A DNA stretch of 40,592 bases, taken from assembly GCA_001794755.1 (NCBI GenBank), contig MGKT01000006.1, positions 179,045 to 219,636 of the forward strand. The letters run 5' to 3'. Shown piece by piece: positions 18,201 through 25,740 of this stretch. Position 1 is the first letter of the stretch; each line of letters begins with the position of its first letter. Source of the stretch: Candidatus Yanofskybacteria bacterium RIFCSPLOWO2_02_FULL_44_18. GTDB taxonomy: Bacteria > Patescibacteriota > Minisyncoccia > 2-02-FULL-40-12 > GWA2-44-9. The position numbers were made by a program, and so were the translations under genes. The notes under the pieces were generated by a model. That model saw nothing but the letters and a program-made list of their open reading frames with translations. It was not told the origin of the DNA and made no database searches.

Positions 18201-19744
18201 GGCCCCAAATTTTTTATGCAACTTCCTCTGAAAAACTGATTTATCAGCTACAACATCTTTTGTTAAGATTTGGAATTTTAAGCACTGTCCATAAAAAATC
18301 AGTTAAATACCGCGGCACAATTAAAAAAGGATTCGGTCTTTATGTAAGCCGCTGGGACAACATAGAAAAATTTATAAAAAACTTCTCGCCTTATTTTATT
18401 GGACAAAAAAAAGAATGTTCTAATGATGTTCTTAAAAAACATCCAATAATCAACGGCTCTCTGAAAAAATGGGCCGCGCGAGGTAGCGCTGATATTATCC
18501 CTGTTGATTTGATAAGGGACATTATCAGAAAGACTATTATCGCTCAAGGTTACAGCTATGCTTCTTTCGCCGCCATGTCCGGAGTGTCAGAACGACTGCT
18601 GCTTAAAGACAAAAGAAAAATAGGATATTTAAGAGAAACTATCCAAAATATGGCAGATATTCTACATAGTCAGGAGATATCAATATTATCAAACACCGAT
18701 ATATATTGGGATGAAGTTAAAGAGATAAAATATGTCGGGTATGAAAAAACATATGATCTTGAAATAGAAGGAGAGCATAATTTTGTGGCCAATGATTTTA
18801 TTGTTCACAATTCTCATGCCGCCTGTTACGGGCGCGTCGCCTATCAAACCGCCTACATGAAGGCGAACCATCCCGTCGAATACATGTGCGCCATTTTAAC
18901 TGCCGAAGCCGGTGATGTGGAAAAAATAGCCGAGATTATAACCGAATGTAAAAGAATGGGAATTCCGGTTTTGCCGCCAGATGTCAATTCTTCTTATAAA
19001 GATTTCACCATTATCGAGGACAAAATAAGATTCGGCCTGCTGACAATTAAAAATCTGGGCGAAAGTCCGGCCAATGCCATTATCGCCGAGAGAGAAAAAA
19101 ACGGCCCGTTTGTCACCATAGAAGATTTTGTCACCAGAATTCAAAGCAAGGACATCAACAAAAAATCTCTCGAGAGCCTTATACGCTGCGGCGCCATGGA
19201 TCAGTTTGGAGAAAGAGGATCTCTTCTGGCCAATGTGGATCTCCTTTTAAATCACGCCCGGGAAAAACAAAAAAATGCTTTAGGGGGACAAACGAGTCTT
19301 TTTGGAAACAGCCAGATTGTAATGCCTTCCCTGCGCCTAATAGCGGCCAATCCGGCAAAGCGCTGGGAGAAACTTATGTGGGAAAAAGAACTGCTGGGAT
19401 TGTTCGTTTCCGATCACCCCCTGGCCGATTACCAGGAACAAATTTCCCGACACCGCGTAGTGCCGATTAAAGAAATACACGGCAACGGCAGTCTCATAAA
19501 AGTCGCCGGTATAGTGACGAAGACGCAAAAAATATTTACAAAAACAGGCAAGCCTATGGTTTTTTCATGGCTGGAAGATGTTTCTTCAAAAATCGAATTG
19601 GTTGTTTTTCCGGGGTTGCTTGAAAAATATCCCGATGCCTGGAAAGAAAACAGTGTCATTGTTGCCACCGGCAAAGTCAATGACAGGGACGGCACGCTGA
19701 AAATTTTATGCGATGATGTCCAGACAATCGCCGCTTTAAGTTAA
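15254..19744 (+). CDS. dnaE: DNA polymerase III alpha subunit, intein-containing precursor
   Basis: PHP domain FVHLHTHSHYSLLDG, PDIDMDFADDRREEVIEY, VYQDDLLF, GYGFNK/SHAACYGRVAYQTAYMKANHPVEYM interrupted by intein. Confidence 0.98.
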   Translation: MEPMKFVHLHTHSHYSLLDGMSKIDDMVKLAKEMGMPAIALTDHGAMYGTIEFYSACKKNNIKPIIGVEAYVANRTRFNKEANVDNKRYHLTLLAYNNVGYQNLIKLTTAAHLEGYYYRPRVDKQLLKESSEGLICLSGCPAGELARLIQSKQLEKAEKLILEYQEIFGAENYFLEIMHHPDVEGFWDWRKAIIDFSKKLNIPLVATQDSHYLRPDDAFAHKTLVAIATATDVEDMNIFSGTGKYHLISTDEALEWFKDIPEAVENTEKIAERCDVDITLGKFVFPNFPLEEGKTADQMLDELTKKGVIEKNLGENLEIEQRRNFELQIITQKNYSPYFLVVADLLRFAREKGIYTTVRGSAAGSLVAYLSGITNVNPIEFQLPFERFLNPFRPSAPDIDMDFADDRREEVIEYAKQKYGADKVAQIGTFGTMMARGAVRDVARALGKPYEFGDRIAKLIPMGSQGFPMTIEHAMEMEPELKKICEENNEAKEVLDIARKLEGTVRHVSVHAAGVVISPKPLIEYVPIQYDPKSGDKLITQYDMYTVGEDGIGLTKLDFLGIRNLAILEDAVRLVKKLRGINIDIENIPFDDKKTFAMLARGETEGLFQLNGSGMTKHLVDLKPTSVDDINAMVALYRPGPMNNIPEYIARKHGKKTISYFHPKAENFLKRSYGILVYQDDLLFTAMELAGYNWETVDKFRKAVGKKIPAEMAKQHEIFVAGCQKHSGMTKEEAEKIWDLFEPFQGYGFNKCLSGDALVYDYDTGNLIKIKDLYNNNKKIKRVLSLADNMKLKPSKVLNVFENGTKKVFELKTRSGRFIKATNNHPFLCANGWCRLDKISIGSKIAVPRLIETAKITTAVPDFKLVVLGYLLAEGNLCHPSGVYFYSTQHDEINDYSDSLKKFNNTTAVLNTSKAATSVYSKRVNISRPSELVEFIETLGLKHKKATDKFMPDFVFNLPKEKLAILIGKMFQGDGSITLKENWPQIFYATSSEKLIYQLQHLLLRFGILSTVHKKSVKYRGTIKKGFGLYVSRWDNIEKFIKNFSPYFIGQKKECSNDVLKKHPIINGSLKKWAARGSADIIPVDLIRDIIRKTIIAQGYSYASFAAMSGVSERLLLKDKRKIGYLRETIQNMADILHSQEISILSNTDIYWDEVKEIKYVGYEKTYDLEIEGEHNFVANDFIVHNSHAACYGRVAYQTAYMKANHPVEYMCAILTAEAGDVEKIAEIITECKRMGIPVLPPDVNSSYKDFTIIEDKIRFGLLTIKNLGESPANAIIAEREKNGPFVTIEDFVTRIQSKDINKKSLESLIRCGAMDQFGERGSLLANVDLLLNHAREKQKNALGGQTSLFGNSQIVMPSLRLIAANPAKRWEKLMWEKELLGLFVSDHPLADYQEQISRHRVVPIKEIHGNGSLIKVAGIVTKTQKIFTKTGKPMVFSWLEDVSSKIELVVFPGLLEKYPDAWKENSVIVATGKVNDRDGTLKILCDDVQTIAALS
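17507..18811 (+). mobile_element. DnaE intein (435 aa) with LAGLIDADG endonuclease
   Basis: Block A CLSGDALV, block B ATNNHPFL, LAGLIDADG-like VLGYLLAEGNLC and LIGKMFQGDGSI, terminal FVANDFIVHN followed by Ser+1. Confidence 0.95.
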
Positions 19745-19806
19745 ACTCTTCTTTTTGAATGCGTCTAGATTTCCACAGCCCCCTTCCTTGATTAAATAAT
19801 ATCTGC

Positions 19807-19812
19807 TATCAT
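19807..19812 (+). promoter_or_regulatory. Candidate extended -10 (TGCTATCAT) for the thrS leader transcript
   Basis: TG-C-TATCAT; expected start about 7 nt downstream coincides with the leader ORF ATG at 19819. Confidence 0.35.
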
Positions 19813-19818
19813 TGTTTC

Positions 19819-19860
19819 ATGATTCCAAGCCGAACAACGTCTCGAACTAGACTGCCCTAG
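19819..19860 (+). CDS. Putative leader peptide MIPSRTTSRTRLP* (three Thr codons)
   Basis: atg att cca agc cga aca acg tct cga act aga ctg ccc tag, upstream of a terminator and thrS. Confidence 0.55.
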   Translation: MIPSRTTSRTRLP

Positions 19861-19925
19861 AGAGAGGATGTTGTTTGGCATTTTAGAAACTCCTGCTCTC
19901 TATATCGACTGTAGAGCAGGAGTTT
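19829..19925 (+). promoter_or_regulatory. Candidate thrS transcription attenuator
   Basis: 1:2 stem GCCGAACAAC(19829-19838)/GTTGTTTGGC(19870-19879); antiterminator TAGAGAGAGG(19858-19867)/CCTgCTCTCTA(19892-19902); terminator below. Confidence 0.6.
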
Positions 19926-19930
19926 TCATT
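19887..19930 (+). terminator. Intrinsic terminator upstream of thrS
   Basis: AAACTCCTGCTCT(19887-19899)/AGAGCAGGAGTTT(19913-19925), 13 bp perfect, then TTTTCATTT. Confidence 0.8.
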
Positions 19931-19959
19931 TAAAGCAAACTTTGGTATCTTCAAAAAGA

Positions 19960-21744
19960 ATGAAATATCCGATTGAAACAATAAGGCACACCCTGGCTCA
20001 TGTCATGGCTTATGCCGTGAAACAGCTATATCCCGATGTTAAATTTGGAATCGGCCCCGTTATAGAAGACGGCTTCTATTACGATTTTGACTCGGAGCAT
20101 AAATTCTCGCAGGAAGATTTTAACGAGATAGAAAAAAAGATGAGAAAGATAATCGCCGAAAAGATTCCGGTTGAACATTTGCATATTCCGATTGACCAGG
20201 CGATTAAGGACGCTTCGGTGCAGGGCCAGAAATATAAATTGCAGCTCTTGGAACAAATTAAATCCGGCGAGAGAATGGCGATTGAGGAAGCGGATATTGA
20301 GAAGCAAAAAAGCGGTGAAATATCTTTTTACCACATTGGACCAGCCGCGGGCGGGTTCACCGATCTCTGTAAGGGCCCACATGTCGAAAACACGGGCGAT
20401 TTGCCAAAAGATGGGTTCAAATTATCGCGCGTCGCCGGCGCATATTGGCAGGGCAATGAAAAGAATCCCCAACTCACGCGCGTTTATGGCTATGCTTTCG
20501 CCACCAAAGAAGAACTCGATAACTATCTGGCCATGCTCGAAGAGGCCAAAAAAAGAGACCATCGCGTCCTCGCCCAACAGCTTGATCTATTTTCCCAGCA
20601 CGAGGTATCCCCCGGCACAATTTTCTGGCATCCCAAGGGAATGATTATTTGGAAAGAAATGGAAAAATTCATCCGCTCGATGAATGATCGCTACGGCTAC
20701 GGCGAAGTCTCGACACCGGTTATGGTCAAAAAGGAATTATACGAAACATCCGGCCACTGGGAACACTATCATGATAACGGATTTTGGTTTGACATTGATA
20801 AGGAAACTTATGTCTTGAAGCCTATGAATTGTCCCGAAGGCACATTGATATATTCTTCAAGGTTGCGTTCTTATCGCGACCTGCCGATTCGCCTGGCCGA
20901 ACCGACAGGCAAATTGCACCGCAATGAATTGCGCGGCGTGTTGGGCGGTCTTTTCCGAGTCCGCCAATTTGTCCAAGATGATGCCCACGTTTTCTGCCGG
21001 CCAGATCAAATCGAAGACGAGGTCAGCGATCTTTTGAAATACACACAAGAACTTTACACAATTTTCGGTTTGCCAATCAGTTTCAGGTTTGCCACCAGGC
21101 CCGACAAGGCCATGGGCGATCCCCGGCTTTGGAAAAAAGCCGAAGAGGCGCTCGAGAGCATATTAAAAAAATTAAAACTGGATTATCAGACTAAGCCCAA
21201 AGATGGCGCTTTCTACGGACCGAAAATTGATATTCATGCCAAAGATGCCATCGGCCGCGAGCACCAGCTCGCCACAATCCAGCTTGATTTCCAGATGCCG
21301 GAAAGATTTAAACTGGAATACATTGATGAAAACGGGGTGGCCCAAAGACCGGTTATGATTCACCGGGCAATCTTTGGTTCATTTGAAAGATTTCTGGGCG
21401 TTTTAATCGAGCATTATGCCGGCGCGTTCCCTCTCTGGCTGGCGCCGGTGCAAGTGATTATCATTCCGGTCAGTGAAAAATTCTCTGAATACGCCAAATC
21501 TGTATTCAACCAGTTCAAGGAATCAGGAATGAGAGCAGAGATGTCTGAAGCCAGTGAAACTCTGGGCAAAAGAATCCGTGAGGCGGAAATGCAAAAAGTG
21601 CCATATCTTTTAATCGTCGGGGAAAAAGAAATAGCCGCCAATGCTGTTGCCGTCCGTCAGCGCGGCAAAGGTGACATCGGCCAAATGGAGCTGGAAAAAT
21701 TAATCATCCAACTCAAAGAAGAAATACTAAAAAAGACTCTCTAG
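19960..21744 (+). CDS. thrS: Threonyl-tRNA synthetase
   Basis: PIETIRHTLAHVMAYAVKQLYP, HPKGMIIWKEME, MNCPEGTLIYSS, GKLHRNELRGVLGGLFRVRQFVQDDAHVFC; ATG 19960 preferred over TTG 19942. Confidence 0.96.
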   Translation: MKYPIETIRHTLAHVMAYAVKQLYPDVKFGIGPVIEDGFYYDFDSEHKFSQEDFNEIEKKMRKIIAEKIPVEHLHIPIDQAIKDASVQGQKYKLQLLEQIKSGERMAIEEADIEKQKSGEISFYHIGPAAGGFTDLCKGPHVENTGDLPKDGFKLSRVAGAYWQGNEKNPQLTRVYGYAFATKEELDNYLAMLEEAKKRDHRVLAQQLDLFSQHEVSPGTIFWHPKGMIIWKEMEKFIRSMNDRYGYGEVSTPVMVKKELYETSGHWEHYHDNGFWFDIDKETYVLKPMNCPEGTLIYSSRLRSYRDLPIRLAEPTGKLHRNELRGVLGGLFRVRQFVQDDAHVFCRPDQIEDEVSDLLKYTQELYTIFGLPISFRFATRPDKAMGDPRLWKKAEEALESILKKLKLDYQTKPKDGAFYGPKIDIHAKDAIGREHQLATIQLDFQMPERFKLEYIDENGVAQRPVMIHRAIFGSFERFLGVLIEHYAGAFPLWLAPVQVIIIPVSEKFSEYAKSVFNQFKESGMRAEMSEASETLGKRIREAEMQKVPYLLIVGEKEIAANAVAVRQRGKGDIGQMELEKLIIQLKEEILKKTL

Positions 21745-21755
21745 GGAGTCTTTTT
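21730..21755. terminator. Bidirectional terminator after thrS
   Basis: AAAAAGACTC-tctagg-GAGTCTTTTT. Confidence 0.8.
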
Positions 21756-22391
21756 GGCGGTTAGAATTTTTAACCGCCCCCGCGTTTTGCCGAGTACAAA
21801 GTACAACACAGAGATAGCCAGTAAAATAAAGAAAAAATCCCTATACTTTTCCCAGAGATAGAAGACGACATTCCAGGACCCCATAGCAATCAGGATGTGG
21901 ACGCAGTTACCAGCAACCAATGAGTAAAGTCCCGTTTTAAAATTAGCGGTAGCGCATACGATTGTGCCTGCCAATCTTCCGCCAGACATAAACGGTTCCC
22001 AGCCCAAAAAAAACATCCCCGCATGGCCGCCGGCTTTTATGGTTCTGAAAAGCCAGCGATTGGGATGAACTACCCATTCGAATGTTGTTTCAAAAAATCT
22101 GATAATTTTATCAGCAGTGCCTTGGGCTTTCAATTCACCGGCGACTTCTTTTGTGAAGTCGATAGTGTCTCTGATTTTTTTTCTTTCAGGGAGAAATGTC
22201 AGAAAAAACCAGCGCCAGAATTTATACCAGGCGAAGAGCTCTACGTTAAGAAGAACGACCAAAATGGCAAATTGCACCCAAAATAATTTCACATGATACA
22301 TAACGAAAGGCATAAGCACCCAATCGCCATTGGCTATCGTAAGCAGAGCCAGTGCCCCCAGGAAAGGCCAGGTGTCACTCCATTTTTTCAA
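21741..22391 (-). CDS. Multi-pass membrane protein of unknown function
   Basis: Several hydrophobic segments; conventional coding ORF convergent with thrS. Confidence 0.65.
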   Translation of the reverse strand: MKKWSDTWPFLGALALLTIANGDWVLMPFVMYHVKLFWVQFAILVVLLNVELFAWYKFWRWFFLTFLPERKKIRDTIDFTKEVAGELKAQGTADKIIRFFETTFEWVVHPNRWLFRTIKAGGHAGMFFLGWEPFMSGGRLAGTIVCATANFKTGLYSLVAGNCVHILIAMGSWNVVFYLWEKYRDFFFILLAISVLYFVLGKTRGRLKILTAKKTP

Positions 22392-22465
22392 AGATCCCCC
22401 TAGAAAAGACGGTCTGTATTATACCCGAAAATATCCCAAATCAAAAGGGTTAACTTAAAATATTC

Positions 22466-22494
22466 TTGACCAAATACGCGACAAGACGTATCAT
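22466..22494 (+). promoter_or_regulatory. sigma70-type promoter
   Basis: TTGACC, 17-nt spacer, TATCAT; then GGAGGG SD before ATG 22519. Confidence 0.65.
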
Positions 22495-22518
22495 ATCCCA
22501 TAGTTTTTTGGAGGGCTA

Positions 22519-22797
22519 ATGATTGAGACATTAAAAACTTGGGGTGTAGACATATCGACAGCCGAACACTCAAAAAACTATACTTGTCGTGACTGCGGGA
22601 AATTCTCTAATCACATAATGGATCCTGACGGCAAATATGTGGTTGGTTTTGTAGGCATAGGTCTAGATATCGATGACGGTTCTTTATTTATTATCATTAA
22701 TCAATGCCCTAAATGTTTTTCCAAATTCTGGTTTCACGTCGGCTATGATACTGCGTTACACATAAAAGACACCTGTCCCAATTGGCCAACAACATGA
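22519..22797 (+). CDS. Small CxxC...CxxC (zinc-ribbon-like) protein, 92 aa
   Basis: Promoter plus GGAGGG SD; YTCRDCGKFS and NQCPKCFSKF cysteine pairs. Confidence 0.65.
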   Translation: MIETLKTWGVDISTAEHSKNYTCRDCGKFSNHIMDPDGKYVVGFVGIGLDIDDGSLFIIINQCPKCFSKFWFHVGYDTALHIKDTCPNWPTT

Positions 22798-22816
22798 GGC
22801 ATAAGCCTCTTTTTTT
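22796..22816 (+). terminator. Hairpin plus U7 tract between the 92-aa ORF and miaA
   Basis: GAGGC-ataa-GCCTC-TTTTTTT; 5' arm overlaps the UGA stop, U-tract abuts the miaA ATG at 22817. Confidence 0.7.
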
Positions 22817-23704
22817 ATGAAACAAAAAATAATCGTAATTGTCGGACCGACAGCGAGCGGAAAATCTGATCTGTCTATAAGATTAGCAAAACGGCTTGAG
22901 GGAGAAATTATCTCCGCGGACTCACGGCAGGTTTATCGCGGCATGGATATTGGGACGGGCAAAGTTACAAAAAAAGAACAAAAAACGGTTTCCCATCATT
23001 TAATTGACGTCGCCAATCCCAATAAACAATTCACGGTTAATGATTTCAAGAAACTCGCTGAAAAAGAAATCAACGATATCTCGAAGCGCGGGAGGCTGCC
23101 GATTGTAGTCGGGGGCACCGGACTATATATTGACGCGTTAGTTTATGACCTAAATTTTCCCGATGTGCCGCCTAACAAAAAATTACGAGCTCAATTGGAA
23201 AAAATGTCAGTCGAAGAACTTTTTGCCAGATTGAGAAAACTTGATGCCAAAAGAGCCCAAACCATAGAATCGAAAAACAAGCGCCGATTGATTAGGGCAT
23301 TGGAAATATTGGCTGCCGTTGAGAAAGTTCCACTTTTGGACACAAAATATCATCAACAAAAGCCTAAGTACAATGTTCTATGGTTAGGTTTAAATCCTGT
23401 AAATTTAAAACAAATAATTAAAAAGCGGCTCAAAGAAAGATTAAGAAAAGGAATGATAAAAGAGGTTGAAAAATTGCATACCAAGGGCTTAACTTGGAAA
23501 CGATTAGAAGAATTGGGATTAGAATACCGCTGGGTTAGCAGATATCTTCAAAAGAGAATTGACCGGAAGGAAATGGAAGAGATGTTGTTACGGGAGATAA
23601 TAAACTACGCCAAACGTCAGATGACCTGGTTCAAGAGAAATAAAAAAATAACCTGGATCAAAAACCCAGGTTTAGCTATTAGATTTTTATTCAGAAATCT
23701 TTAA
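22817..23704 (+). CDS. miaA: tRNA dimethylallyltransferase
   Basis: IVIVGPTASGKSDLSIRLAKRL, SADSRQVYRGMDIGTGKV, VVGGTGLYIDAL, YAKRQMTWFKRN. Confidence 0.96.
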   Translation: MKQKIIVIVGPTASGKSDLSIRLAKRLEGEIISADSRQVYRGMDIGTGKVTKKEQKTVSHHLIDVANPNKQFTVNDFKKLAEKEINDISKRGRLPIVVGGTGLYIDALVYDLNFPDVPPNKKLRAQLEKMSVEELFARLRKLDAKRAQTIESKNKRRLIRALEILAAVEKVPLLDTKYHQQKPKYNVLWLGLNPVNLKQIIKKRLKERLRKGMIKEVEKLHTKGLTWKRLEELGLEYRWVSRYLQKRIDRKEMEEMLLREIINYAKRQMTWFKRNKKITWIKNPGLAIRFLFRNL

Positions 23705-23983
23705 TTTTTTAACGGCAAGGGAGCATTGTTGCTGGAATTTCTTATAATTCTCAGTCGTGCCAGATATTTCAACTGAATGTGAATTTATCCATCGAGAAAG
23801 AATAAATCTGACAACTTCAGATCGGTTACCTCCGTAAGGACCAACTAACGCGCCGACTTCCCAATCAAGAAATTCATCTAAATAAATAGTCCTTTTCACT
23901 TTTAGTTCCTCCCGAGATTTACTTCTTTTTGAAATTGGGGAAACATGAGCTGGCATTGTTGTCTCCACAAAGATCTGACCCAT
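23687..23983 (-). CDS. Ribbon-helix-helix-like DNA-binding protein (tentative)
   Basis: KRTIYLDEFLDWEVGALVGPYGGNRSEVVRFILSRWI resembles the beta-alpha-alpha RHH pattern. Confidence 0.45.
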   Translation of the reverse strand: MGQIFVETTMPAHVSPISKRSKSREELKVKRTIYLDEFLDWEVGALVGPYGGNRSEVVRFILSRWINSHSVEISGTTENYKKFQQQCSLAVKKLKISE

Positions 23984-24024
23984 ACTACCACCTGTAAAAA
24001 TAATTTCAAGAAGAAAATTGTTTT

Positions 24025-24222
24025 CTATGCGGCTTCACTCTTCTTATCATCCCGCTCTTCCTTATGATCAGCTTTTTTTTGAAGACGTTCCATAAATTCT
24101 TTCTCCCTCGCAAGGTTGATGGCTTGCTCTTCAATTCCTCTGACCCGGCTGGTCATCTCTTTGGACAATTGTTCACGCTGCCTGTTGAATCTAATCAAGC
24201 TCGCAAAAAATTTTTTGAACAT
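24025..24222 (-). CDS. Hypothetical 65-aa charged protein
   Basis: ATG one nucleotide after the gatB stop on the same strand. Confidence 0.5.
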   Translation of the reverse strand: MFKKFFASLIRFNRQREQLSKEMTSRVRGIEEQAINLAREKEFMERLQKKADHKEERDDKKSEAA

Positions 24223-24223
24223 G

Positions 24224-25690
24224 TTATTTTATTATACTCTTAATTAATTCCTCCAAAATTTGCGGATTGGCTCGACCCCTACTCTCGCGCATGGCCATTC
24301 CGACTAAAAATTTAAGGGACGCTGTTTTGCCGGATTTAAAATCAACGACGGCTTTGGGATTATCGGCAATCACTTTTTCGACAACGGATTCTAGTTCCAC
24401 CGTATCTGATATTTGCGCTAAATCTTTATCCTTGATGATGTTTTCCGGAGATTTGCCCGTTTCGAACATTTCTTTAAGGACGGTTTGGGCGGCGCTGGAT
24501 GATATTTCTTTGTGAAACACTCTGACTACAAGATCGGCGAACATTTCCGGTGTAATTTTCGTGTCTTTGGGACCGGCAAAAACAGCCGCGGCCATCCGGC
24601 TTAATTCCGTTATCAGATAATTGGATGCCAATTTAAAAAGCTTGGGCTGCTCCCCGATTGGCGGCATTTTTAAATGCTTTAATTTATCAAAGGTTAAAAT
24701 CTCCGAGGCCACATCTTCGAAATAATTCCCAAGTTCTTTGTCGGTAGTAAAAATTTCGACATCGGACACGGGCAAAGTATACTGGTTGGAAAACCGCCGC
24801 CTTCGCTGATCCGGCAGCTCCGGAATTCGAGATTTAATAGCTTCCACCTCATCACTATCATAATGGAGCGGCGGTAAATCTGGCTCGGGGAAATACCTGT
24901 AATCCTGGGCTTCTTCTTTTGATCTTTGGCTGATAGTAATCCCTTTAGTGTCATCCCAGCCCCTCGTTTCCTGTTTGATTTCTTCGCCTTTTTCCAACAG
25001 CTCCGTCTGGCGGGTAACCTCATAGTCTACGGAATTGGCGGCGGCTTTAATTGAATTTAAATTTTTTATTTCTACTTTCGTCCCCCATTCCCCGTTTGGT
25101 TTAGTCAGTGATATGTTCACCTCAATGCGCATTTGGCCTTTTTCCATATCAGCGTCAGAAACACCTAAATATCTCATAATTAACTGCAACTCCTCGGCGA
25201 ATTGCCTGACTTCTGCCCCGTTCTCAAAATCCGGCTCGGTAACAAGTTCCATCAGTGGCACTCCGGCCCGATTGTAATCAACGAGAGAATAGTCGGCGCC
25301 GGCAGGATGATAAAGCCGTCCGGCGTCTTCTTCAAGATGAATTCGCGTTATTCTTATTTTCTTATTCTCAATATCAAGATGCCCATTTTCGCAAAGCGGT
25401 TTCTGGTATTGGGAAATCTGGTAGCCCTTGGGCAGATCCGGGTAGAAATAATGTTTTCTCTCAAAAAATGTGTCTTCCGCAATATGGCAATTTAAAGCCA
25501 GGCCGGTCATGATGACTTTATTGACAGCTTCTTTGTTTATAACCGGAAGAGTTCCCGGATGGCCCAGGCAAATCGGGCATATGTTGATATTCGAATGTTT
25601 TTCATCGGGGTCATTCAACGAATCACAAAACATTTTAGTTTTCGTTTTCAGCTCAACGTGGATTTCGAGGCCAATTACCGCTTTTCTCAT
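24224..25690 (-). CDS. gatB: Asp-tRNA(Asn)/Glu-tRNA(Gln) amidotransferase subunit B
   Basis: IGLEIHVELKTKTKMFC, HPGTLPVINKEAV, KGYQISQYQKPLCENG, HLEEDAGRLYH. Confidence 0.97.
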   Translation of the reverse strand: MRKAVIGLEIHVELKTKTKMFCDSLNDPDEKHSNINICPICLGHPGTLPVINKEAVNKVIMTGLALNCHIAEDTFFERKHYFYPDLPKGYQISQYQKPLCENGHLDIENKKIRITRIHLEEDAGRLYHPAGADYSLVDYNRAGVPLMELVTEPDFENGAEVRQFAEELQLIMRYLGVSDADMEKGQMRIEVNISLTKPNGEWGTKVEIKNLNSIKAAANSVDYEVTRQTELLEKGEEIKQETRGWDDTKGITISQRSKEEAQDYRYFPEPDLPPLHYDSDEVEAIKSRIPELPDQRRRRFSNQYTLPVSDVEIFTTDKELGNYFEDVASEILTFDKLKHLKMPPIGEQPKLFKLASNYLITELSRMAAAVFAGPKDTKITPEMFADLVVRVFHKEISSSAAQTVLKEMFETGKSPENIIKDKDLAQISDTVELESVVEKVIADNPKAVVDFKSGKTASLKFLVGMAMRESRGRANPQILEELIKSIIK

Positions 25691-25719
25691 AGGTCTAAGT
25701 TATCAAAATATTACCAATA

Positions 25720-25740
25720 AAAAAAGCCCTATTGGGCTTA
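25720..25740 (-). terminator. Terminator of thyX
   Basis: AAGCCC-tatt-GGGCTT (25724-25739) with A-run on + strand (U-run on the minus transcript). Confidence 0.7.

Noticed and set aside
19745-19960. T-box riboswitch upstream of thrS
   Set aside because: No T-box consensus (AGGGUGGNACCGCG) or specifier architecture was seen; the leader is better described by peptide attenuation.
22730-22740. Partial parS-like site (gGTTTCACGTc) near parAB
   Set aside because: Only about half of TGTTTCACGTGAAACA matches, it is inside a coding region, and it is about 11 kb from parAB; likely chance.
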